A stretch of 64,000 nucleotides of DNA. Origin: Streptomyces albidoflavus. Lineage in GTDB: Bacteria > Actinomycetota > Actinomycetes > Streptomycetales > Streptomycetaceae. Position 1 is the first letter of the stretch. Each line of letters starts with the position of its first letter. Positions 58,323-64,000 of this stretch are shown here, piece after piece. Both the position numbers and the translations under genes were made by a program. A model generated the notes under the pieces. That model made no database searches. It saw nothing but the letters and a program-made list of their open reading frames with translations, and was not told the DNA's origin. The DNA lies in the NCBI RefSeq assembly GCF_000719955.1, contig NZ_JOII01000003.1, forward strand, positions 248,001-312,000, written 5' to 3'.

Positions 58323-59264
58323 TCAGACGGAGACGCCGTGACCGCGCAGGTAGGCCAGCGGGTCGATGTCCGAGCCGTAGCTCGGGCCGGTGCGGACCTC
58401 GAAGTGCAGGTGCGGGCCGGTGGAGTTGCCGGTCGAGCCGGAGAGGCCGATCTGCTGGCCGGGCGTGACGGTCTGGCCGGACGAGACCGAGAGCGACGAC
58501 AGGTGGGCGTACTGGGAGTACTTGCCGTCGGCGTGCTTGATGACGACCTCGTTGCCGTACGAGCCGCTCCAGCCGGCGGAGACGACGGTGCCGGCGCCGA
58601 TGGCCTTGACCGAGGTGCCCGAGGAGGCGGAGAAGTCGACACCGGTGTGGTAGCCGGAGGACCAGCTGCCGCCGGAGGCGCGGTACGCGGTGGAGGCGGA
58701 GGCCTCGACCGGGCGGACCCAGTCGCCGGAGGCGGCGGCGGGCTGCTCGGCCTGCTCGGCCTCGGGCTTGGCCGGGGCGGCCGGCTTCGGCGCGGTCTCG
58801 GTCTTCTGGGCGGTGGAGGCGCCGGTGTCGGCCTTGGGCGCGGCCTGCTTCGGCGCGCTCTGCGGCTTGGCCGGGGCCTGCTTCGGGGCCTCGGCGGCGG
58901 TGCCGTCCACCGAGAGCTTCATGCCCGGGAGGATCAGGTTCGGGTTGGAGCCGACGACCTCGCGGTTGTCCTGGTAGAGCTGCTCCCAGCCACCGTCGAC
59001 GTGCTGCTCGTCGGCGATCTTGGCCAGGTAGTCGCCGACGGCGACCTCGTAGGTCTCGGCGGCGGCGTTCTTCGGCGCCTGCTGCTGAGCGGCGGCGACG
59101 GCCTGCTGGACGGCGACCGACTGCGGCGCCGACTTCTCGGCGGCCTGTGCGTGGGCGGCGCCCATCAGCGGCAGGGCCAGAGCGGCGCTGCCCGAGCCGG
59201 CGATGGCCAGCGTGCGGGCTATGCGCATGGTCCTGGTACGGCGGTGCTTCCCCTTGGCGGGCAT
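58323..59264 (-). CDS. Secreted LysM-M23 cell-wall endopeptidase
   Basis: 313 residues. A basic leader MPAKGKHRRTRT precedes the signal peptide (cleavage near AHAQAA, about 38-42). Residues 71-120 are a LysM peptidoglycan-binding domain, followed by a Pro/Ala/Lys-rich linker. The M23 lysostaphin-like domain (about 195-305) has zinc ligands His206 and Asp210 (HTGVD) and His287 in HLH (285-287), with His254 catalytic. It cuts murein cross-links during growth or germination. It is preceded by a cyclic-di-AMP riboswitch, so its amount follows c-di-AMP. A GAGAGGAAC ribosome site precedes the ATG. Confidence 0.95.
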   Translation of the reverse strand: MPAKGKHRRTRTMRIARTLAIAGSGSAALALPLMGAAHAQAAEKSAPQSVAVQQAVAAAQQQAPKNAAAETYEVAVGDYLAKIADEQHVDGGWEQLYQDNREVVGSNPNLILPGMKLSVDGTAAEAPKQAPAKPQSAPKQAAPKADTGASTAQKTETAPKPAAPAKPEAEQAEQPAAASGDWVRPVEASASTAYRASGGSWSSGYHTGVDFSASSGTSVKAIGAGTVVSAGWSGSYGNEVVIKHADGKYSQYAHLSSLSVSSGQTVTPGQQIGLSGSTGNSTGPHLHFEVRTGPSYGSDIDPLAYLRGHGVSV

Positions 59265-59267
59265 GAA

Positions 59268-59472
59268 GGTTCCTCTCCGGCGCCTGCGAGGTGAGCTGTC
59301 GGGTTCGGGCTGGAGCTGCCCGGCCGCGCCGTGTGGCGCGGCTTCACCCCTAGCCGGGGCCGGTGGCGTGCGCGGTGCGCTGCTCCCGGTTCCGGCGGCT
59401 TACCTGGGTCCCCCGCTCCTGCCGTGGAAGGGTCGATGTGCGGATACCGGACGGCGGCAGGATTCGGCGGTC
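59268..59472 (-). promoter_or_regulatory. Cyclic-di-AMP (ydaO/yuaA) riboswitch
   Basis: The minus-strand leader carries the conserved blocks of the ydaO class in order: CCGCCGAATC, GGAGCGGGGGACCCAGGTA, GGGGTGAAGCCGCG, CCGAACCCGACAGCTCACC and CGCAGGCG, ending just before the ribosome site. In Streptomyces this riboswitch precedes wall-hydrolase genes such as rpfA and shuts them off at high c-di-AMP. Boundaries are approximate. Confidence 0.9.
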
Positions 59473-59480
59473 CATCCGGA

Positions 59481-59817
59481 ATGACGGTGACCGTAGACGA
59501 GCCCGACTCCCGTGAACAAGCAGCGTGCGCGCCCCGGAAGTCGCTTTCTTGATCCTTTGTTCCGGGGGGTGGTCACCCTCCGTAGACTCGCGATCTTTCC
59601 GGGCGTGACGGGCGTTGTGCCCGGGCTCGCGGCGGCTGCCACGGACCGTGACGGCTATGACGCTGCTCACGGGGCGGGTTCAACGGCGTCCGACGCGGCG
59701 CCAATTGATGCATATGCAGCTCGATGCCCTATTTGTCCGCAATGCGGGGTGGTGTAGGGGCCGCATAAGAGTGACGCTGTGTCACCTCGGTCGGGTGCGG
59801 CCCCCGGTCCGCTCCGC
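59481..59817. other. Intergenic region upstream of the riboswitch, no gene seen
   Basis: 337 bp between the riboswitch leader and the methyltransferase gene end. It must hold the promoter of the M23 peptidase (minus strand), probably in the relatively A/T-rich stretches at 59545-59600 or 59700-59750. GTGACgctgtGTCAC (59771-59785) is a small dyad past the methyltransferase stop. Confidence 0.45.
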
Positions 59818-60633
59818 TCAGGCGCGGCAGAGCAGCTCCCCGTGGAGCACCGCGAACCAGCCGTCGGGTGCCGCCGCCCACTGCCGCCAGGCCGCCGCGA
59901 TCCGCTCCAGCTCCGCCCGGTCCGCGTACCCGAGGCCGGCCGCCCGCTCCGCGTACCCGGAGGCCGTCGTCCGGTCCGCCCACAGTCCGCCCCACCAGGC
60001 CCGTTCCTCCTCGTCGGCGTAGCACCAGGCCGAGGCGGTCGCCGTGACCTCGGTGAACCCGGCCTCCAGGGCCCACGCTCGCAGCCGCCGCCCCGCGTCC
60101 GGCTCGCCGCCGCCCGCCCGTGCCACCGACCGGTACAGCTCCAGCCACCGGTCGAGCCCCGGGCCTGCCGGGTGCCAGGTCATCGCCGCGTAGTCCGCGT
60201 CCCGTACGGCGACCAGGCCGCCCGGCGCGCAGACCCGGCGCATCTCGCGCAGGGCGCCCACCGGGTCGCCGAGGTGCTGGAGCACCTGGTGGGCGTGGAC
60301 CACGTCGAAGGAGGCGTCGGGGAAGGGGAGTGCCTGGGCGTCGCCGGTGCGGAAGGTGGTGTGGGTCAGGGAGCGTTCGGCGGCGGCCGAGCGGGCCGCG
60401 TCCAGGATCTCCCCGGCGCTGTCGATCCCGGTGACGTGGCCCTGCGGGACCAGGGCGGCGAGGTCGGCGGTGATCGTCCCCGGGCCGCACCCCACGTCCA
60501 GGACGCGGTGGTGCGGCTCCAGCGAGGAGAGGAGGTACCCGGCCGAGTTGGCGGCGGTGCGCCAGGTGTGGGAGCGCAGGACGGACTCGTGGTGGCCGTG
60601 GGTGTAGACGACGGCGGCGGGGTCGGTGGGCAC
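59818..60633 (-). CDS. Class I SAM-dependent methyltransferase
   Basis: 271 residues. VLDVGCGPGT (44-53) is motif I; DAQALPFPDASFDVVHAHQVLQHL and GGLVAVRDADYAAM are later motifs of the Methyltransf_11/UbiE-like group. Substrate unknown. GTG 60633 has GAGGAG 8 nt upstream. It appears single-gene; the next gene upstream ends with a strong hairpin. Confidence 0.9.
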   Translation of the reverse strand: MPTDPAAVVYTHGHHESVLRSHTWRTAANSAGYLLSSLEPHHRVLDVGCGPGTITADLAALVPQGHVTGIDSAGEILDAARSAAAERSLTHTTFRTGDAQALPFPDASFDVVHAHQVLQHLGDPVGALREMRRVCAPGGLVAVRDADYAAMTWHPAGPGLDRWLELYRSVARAGGGEPDAGRRLRAWALEAGFTEVTATASAWCYADEEERAWWGGLWADRTTASGYAERAAGLGYADRAELERIAAAWRQWAAAPDGWFAVLHGELLCRA

Positions 60634-60721
60634 GGGCGTTCTCCTCGCGGCGGGCAGGCGGACGGCGGACCGGGCGCCGGTGGCGGAGTCGCGCGACCGG
60701 CCCCGGTGCCGTGACCGTACA

Positions 60722-60771
60722 CGCGACGGCCCGCATGATGAGACCCCTGTCTCATCATGCGGGCCGTCGCG
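60722..60771 (-). terminator. Very strong hairpin terminator
   Basis: A perfect 23-bp stem (60722-60744 with 60749-60771) and a CCCT loop, 11 nt past the stop of the PAP2-kinase gene. It includes the A/T-richer ATGATGAGAC segment. Confidence 0.85.
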
Positions 60772-60782
60772 GTGGCGCGAGG

Positions 60783-62306
60783 TCAGAGGGTGAGCGGCCG
60801 GTACACCCGCAGCCCCTCGTGGAGCTTGTCCAGTTGCAGGCTCGCGCCCGCGTCGGTCACCTCGCCGTCGAAGGCCAGCGGCGTGCCCGGACTGATCCCG
60901 CCGATCCGCAGCCGCTGGACGCGTACCGCCGCGTGGAAGGGCGAGCGGGTCAGCGGGCCCGCCAGGGCCGCCGCGATGAGCCGGAACCCGGGGCCGCGTC
61001 CGCCGTGCACCGCGCGGACGTCGATGAGGCCGTCGGCCAGGTCGACCCGGCGCCCGCCGGTCAGCCCCATCCGGCGGTAGGTGCAGTTGCCCGCGAAGAG
61101 GAGCCACAGGGGGCGCCGCTCACCCTCCACCACCGCCTCCAGCGGATTGTCCCGGCGCCGGACCCGGGCCGCCGCCACCACGTCCGCGAGCCGCCCGCCG
61201 ACCCGGCCCGACCAGCGCTCCCGCTCCCGGACCAGCTCCGGGTAGACGCCGAGGCTGAAGGTGTTGAGGAAGTACCCGGTCCGCTCCCCGGAACGGAAAC
61301 GGCCCACGTCCACCGCGACGGCGTCGCCCGCCTCCACCGCCCGGCACAGCTCCTTCGGGTCCTCTATCCCGAGGTCGTAGGCGAAGTGGTTGAGGGTGCC
61401 GCCCGGCAGCACCGCCAGCGGCAGCCCGTGGTGCAGCGCCACCCCGGCCGCCGCGTTCACCGAGCCGTCGCCGCCGCAGATGCCGAGGGCCAGCGCGTGG
61501 CCCGCCGCCTTCTCCAGCTCCGCCACCAGCCCGTCGCCCCGGCACTCCACCACCTCGGCCTCGGGCAGCAGCTCGCGCAGCACCCGCGCCTTGTCGGGGG
61601 TACCGGCGCCCTGGTTCACCACCATGACCAGGCCGTGGCCCCGGGGCAGCGCCGGTACGTCCACCAGCGGGCGGCCGGGGGAGGGGAGCTGGTCCCGGGT
61701 CGGCACCAGGCCGCGTACGGCGAAGGCGGCGCCCGCGCCCAGCGCCGCCCCGGCCAGCACGTCACCCGGGTAGTGCGCGCCGGTGTGGATGCGGGAGACG
61801 GCGACCGCCGCCGCCAGCGGGGCCACCGCCGCGCCCAGGCCCCGGGACTCCATCGCGACCCCGGTCGCGAAGGCCGCCGCCGAGGCCGCGTGGCCGGAGG
61901 GGAACGACGAGGTGATCGGCTGCCGCTTCAGCTGCCGTATCAGCGGTACCGACTCCAGCCCGGGGCGCTGCCGCCGCACCGTCCGCTTGCCGAGGGTGTT
62001 GATGGTCGCCGAGGCGAGCCCGAGCGAGGCGAGCCCCCGGACCGCCGCCCGGCGGGCGCGCGGCGAACCGGTCACCGCGAGCCCCGCCGCGACCGCGCCC
62101 CAGAGCAGGCCGTGGTTGGCGCTGCGGCTCAGCTTCGGCAGCACCCGGTCGGCGCCGGGCCAGCGGCGTGCCGCGACCGCCTCGAAGACGGTGCGGTCCA
62201 ACGCGACCAGCCGCTCGGCCAGGGAAGCCGGGGGCTCCGGTGCGAACGCGGCGGGCACCTTGGGGCGCAGCCGGGCGGGCAGGGAGTTCACTGGGTCAGG
62301 ACGCAT
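60783..62306 (-). CDS. PAP2 phosphatase-diacylglycerol kinase fusion
   Basis: 507 residues with two parts. N-terminal PAP2-type lipid phosphatase: KRTVRRQRP (Lys107 to Pro115), PSGH (136-139), and SRIHTGAHYPGD (171-182), with membrane helices. C-terminal lipid kinase of the DAGK/YegS class with GGDGSVN near 280 and GGTLNHFAYD. Together they could interconvert phosphatidic acid and diacylglycerol, or act on an undecaprenyl or other lipid. ATG 62306 is the start; a GTG at 62291 is an alternative. Confidence 0.9.
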   Translation of the reverse strand: MRPDPVNSLPARLRPKVPAAFAPEPPASLAERLVALDRTVFEAVAARRWPGADRVLPKLSRSANHGLLWGAVAAGLAVTGSPRARRAAVRGLASLGLASATINTLGKRTVRRQRPGLESVPLIRQLKRQPITSSFPSGHAASAAAFATGVAMESRGLGAAVAPLAAAVAVSRIHTGAHYPGDVLAGAALGAGAAFAVRGLVPTRDQLPSPGRPLVDVPALPRGHGLVMVVNQGAGTPDKARVLRELLPEAEVVECRGDGLVAELEKAAGHALALGICGGDGSVNAAAGVALHHGLPLAVLPGGTLNHFAYDLGIEDPKELCRAVEAGDAVAVDVGRFRSGERTGYFLNTFSLGVYPELVRERERWSGRVGGRLADVVAAARVRRRDNPLEAVVEGERRPLWLLFAGNCTYRRMGLTGGRRVDLADGLIDVRAVHGGRGPGFRLIAAALAGPLTRSPFHAAVRVQRLRIGGISPGTPLAFDGEVTDAGASLQLDKLHEGLRVYRPLTL

Positions 62307-62428
62307 GCGGCACGGGTACCCCCGCGCGCCCCGCTCACCCGCGACGGCGCGCGACTGCGGGCGCGTCCGTCACCGGAACGGGCGCCCGCCCCCGGCGTGC
62401 GCGCCCGCGCGGGGTGAGGATGGACCCC

Positions 62429-63022
62429 ATGTCCCCCGAGACGAGCACCCCCAGCCACTCCGAACTCCTCGCGGCGCACGCGGCCGCGCTGGACCTGTTC
62501 GGCCGGCGGGTCCACGACATCCTCGACGACCAGTGGGACCACCCCACGCCCTGCACCGACTGGAACGTGCGCGACCTCGTCGCCCACCTGGTCTCCGAAC
62601 AGCTCTGGGCGCCCCCGCTGCTGGCCGGCGAGACGATGGAGTCGGTCGGTGACGCCCTCGACGGCGATCTCCTCGGCGAGGACCCCGTCGGCGCCTGGGA
62701 GGCGGCCGCTCGCGGTGCCCGCGAGGCGTTCGCTGCCCCCGGCGCCCTCGGCCGCACCGTGGAACTCTCCTACGGGCCGAGCGACGCGGACCACTACTGC
62801 GGCCAGATGACCACCGACCTGATCATCCACGCCTGGGACCTGGCCCGCGGCATCGGCGCCACCGAACACCTCCCCGCCGGACTGGTCGCCTTCGCCGACC
62901 GCGAGACCGCCCCCTACGCCGACGACCTCTCCGGCAGCGGCGTCTTCGCCCCGCCCCTCACCCCGCCCTCGGGCGCCGACCCCCAGACCCGCCTTTTGGC
63001 CCGGCTGGGCCGCGAGGCGTAG
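62429..63022 (+). CDS. TIGR03086-type metal-binding protein (DinB/mycothiol-dependent isomerase fold)
   Basis: 197 residues. TPCTDWNVRDLVAHLVSE is the N-terminal metal/mycothiol-binding motif of the MDMPI/DinB superfamily, and TTDLIIHAWDLARGIG is the second His block. Members use mycothiol, the actinobacterial thiol. Substrate unknown. ATG 62429 has GGTGAGG about 9 nt upstream. It is divergent from the PAP2-kinase gene. Confidence 0.85.
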   Translation: MSPETSTPSHSELLAAHAAALDLFGRRVHDILDDQWDHPTPCTDWNVRDLVAHLVSEQLWAPPLLAGETMESVGDALDGDLLGEDPVGAWEAAARGAREAFAAPGALGRTVELSYGPSDADHYCGQMTTDLIIHAWDLARGIGATEHLPAGLVAFADRETAPYADDLSGSGVFAPPLTPPSGADPQTRLLARLGREA

Positions 63023-63040
63023 GGGGCCGGCGCCCGGAAC

Positions 63041-63592
63041 TCAGCGAGCGGCGGCCGCCGCCGTCGTGAAGACGCCCACCAGGGCCTCGTTGAAGGCCGG
63101 CAGGTCGCGCGGGGTGCGGCTGGTCAGCAGGGTCGTCGGGCCCGAGGAGTCGACCCGGACCGCCTCGTCCACCCAGGTGCCCCCGGCGTTGCGGATGTCG
63201 GTGGCCAGGCTCGGGTACGAGGTCAGGGTCCTGCCGCGCACCGCGTCCGCCTCGATCAGCAGCCACGGGGCGTGGCAGATCGCGGCGATCGGCCGGCCCT
63301 GGTCGACGAAGTCCTTCACCAGGTCGACGGCCTCCGCGTCGGTGCGCAGCTGGTCGGGGTTGGCCACGCCGCCGGGGAGGACGAGCGCGTCGAACATGCC
63401 CGCCGACACCTCGCCCACGACCTGGTCGACGACGAAGCGGTCCCCCTTCTCCAGATGGCGGAAGGAGAGGACCTCGCCCGGCCAGGTCGACACCAGGACG
63501 GGCTCACCGCCCGCCTCGGTCACGGCCTCCCACGGCCCGGTCAGTTCGCTCTCTTCCACGCCCTCGGGGGCCACCAGGAATGCGACACGCAT
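63041..63592 (-). CDS. DJ-1/PfpI-family protein (type 1 amidotransferase-like)
   Basis: 183 residues. The nucleophile Cys106 is in AAICHAPWLL, with LVLPGGVANPD upstream and the Glu elbow in GPWEA near the N-terminus. Members act as proteases or glyoxalase/deglycases (YhbO/PfpI). ATG 63592 is the start. It converges with the TIGR03086 gene (18-nt gap). Confidence 0.92.
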   Translation of the reverse strand: MRVAFLVAPEGVEESELTGPWEAVTEAGGEPVLVSTWPGEVLSFRHLEKGDRFVVDQVVGEVSAGMFDALVLPGGVANPDQLRTDAEAVDLVKDFVDQGRPIAAICHAPWLLIEADAVRGRTLTSYPSLATDIRNAGGTWVDEAVRVDSSGPTTLLTSRTPRDLPAFNEALVGVFTTAAAAAR

Positions 63593-63697
63593 CGGCGTTC
63601 CCGCCCTTCGAATCCTCGTCCCGGCTCTCCGGTCCGCCCCGTCCGGCGGCCCGGGGTGGCCTGCCCGCCGCCATCCGGGTGTCCTTCCAGGGTCGCG

Positions 63698-63740
63698 CGG
63701 ACCGCCCCCCGGACGCAAAGGGGGCAGAAGGGGCGGTCCG
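63698..63740 (-). terminator. Hairpin terminator after the DUF2795 gene
   Basis: CGGACCGCCCC (63698-63708) pairs with GGGGCGGTCCG (63730-63740) across a 21-nt loop, 10 nt past the stop of the right-edge gene. Confidence 0.6.
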
Positions 63741-63750
63741 TCGCCCTGCC

Positions 63751-64000
63751 TCAGGCGTCGGCCCTGGCCTCCACCACGGCCGTCGCCAGCTCCTGCACGT
63801 TGCGGTAGGTCTCGTCGGCGGGCAGCGGCTCCAGCAGCGCCACCACCTCGTCCGGGCAGTGCCCGGCGTCCAGCACCCTGGCCAGCTCCGGCGCGCTCGC
63901 CGGGAAGGGCGTACGGCCCAGCCGCCGCCCCAGCTCGTGCCGGACCTCCGCGATGTCCGGATGCGTCCCCAGCGGGTCGCCGGGCTCCGCGTCGTGCCAC
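63751..64000 (-). CDS. DUF2795 domain protein (5' end outside window)
   Basis: The last 82 codons of a minus-strand gene that enters from the right edge. The C-terminal part reads FPASAPELARVLDAGHCPDEVVALLEPLP, then YRNVQELATAV, which matches the DUF2795 fold of Streptomyces (two short helical blocks ending in a conserved LxxLP). Function unknown. The stop is TGA at 63753-63751, and a hairpin follows. Confidence 0.7.
   Translation of the reverse strand, partial: WHDAEPGDPLGTHPDIAEVRHELGRRLGRTPFPASAPELARVLDAGHCPDEVVALLEPLPADETYRNVQELATAVVEARADA

Noticed and set aside
59771..59785. GTGACgctgtGTCAC as the terminator of the methyltransferase gene
   Set aside because: A 5-bp stem is too weak compared with other terminators in the window.
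1..64000. tRNA, rRNA or CRISPR arrays
   Set aside because: I saw no cloverleaf-like 70-90-nt segment with a GGTTCGAATCC-type T arm, no rRNA sequence, and no regularly spaced direct repeats.

Overview
The window is chromosomal DNA of a high-GC actinomycete, almost certainly a Streptomyces. The signs are very strong G/C bias at third codon positions, frequent GTG and TTG starts behind GGAGG-type ribosome sites, long G+C hairpins between genes, and an ethylmalonyl-CoA gene set next to pssA/psd. It reads as ordinary core chromosome. I see no prophage, CRISPR array, tRNA, rRNA or complete insertion sequence. The only mobile-element trace is a degraded transposase fragment near 15.4-15.6 kb.

Layout. 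0-9.5 kb: an inositol-phosphatase-like gene cut by the left edge, a nucleotidyltransferase, an FAD oxidoreductase, a macro-domain hydrolase, a secreted ricin-fold protein, a dicarboxylate symporter, a stand-alone TrpA-like protein, and a divergent alkylation-repair pair (Ada-AlkA fusion plus Ogt). 9.5-16.5 kb: an ABC exporter with its GntR regulator, an MmyB-type regulator divergent from an SDR, an NmrA-like reductase, a SIR2 deacylase, the transposase remnant and a DUF6891 protein. 16.7-21.2 kb: an ABC-F ATPase, glycerate kinase, and the phosphatidylethanolamine pair psd-pssA. 21.4-30.7 kb: the ethylmalonyl-CoA (EMC) operon (ccrA, meaA-type mutase, CoA lyase, MaoC hydratase, acyl-CoA dehydrogenase), a TetR regulator, and a double-length 3-hydroxyacyl-CoA dehydrogenase. 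Together these enzymes convert acetyl-CoA-derived C4 units to glyoxylate and C3/C4 CoA esters, and supply ethylmalonyl-CoA.

31-36 kb: a siderophore uptake operon (binding lipoprotein, two permeases, ATPase, each joined by a 4-nt overlap) behind an IdeR/DmdR-like iron box, with an AraC regulator upstream. 36-43 kb: a HEAT-repeat protein, a secreted peptidase-like hydrolase, a radical SAM protein with a LexA (SOS) box in its promoter, an SRPBCC protein, and an MFS transporter with an unusual three-repeat C-terminal extension. 43-48.3 kb: a run of four peptidases (M55 D-aminopeptidase, M20, S9, S66 LD-carboxypeptidase) suited to cell-wall or D-peptide breakdown. 48.4-55 kb: an AlkA-like glycosylase with a changed catalytic position, a secreted S15-type hydrolase, a YbaK deacylase, a GNAT acetyltransferase, a DUF5107/TPR protein and a VOC protein. 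55.3-64 kb: an oxidoreductase controlled by a divergent MerR, a TetR divergent from a hydrolase across twin operators, a LysM-M23 cell-wall peptidase behind a cyclic-di-AMP (ydaO) riboswitch, a methyltransferase, a PAP2-diacylglycerol kinase fusion, a TIGR03086 protein, a PfpI-like protein, and a DUF2795 gene cut by the right edge.

I did not find a clearly new multi-gene system. The most informative signals are regulatory: the SOS box, the c-di-AMP riboswitch, twin TetR operators, a MerR dyad placed in a promoter spacer, and a dyad before the ABC operon. Also notable are a few unusual proteins: the stand-alone TrpA-like enzyme, the MFS fusion and the AlkA variant. Family names come from reading the translated sequence and from memory of these families. 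No database search was run.
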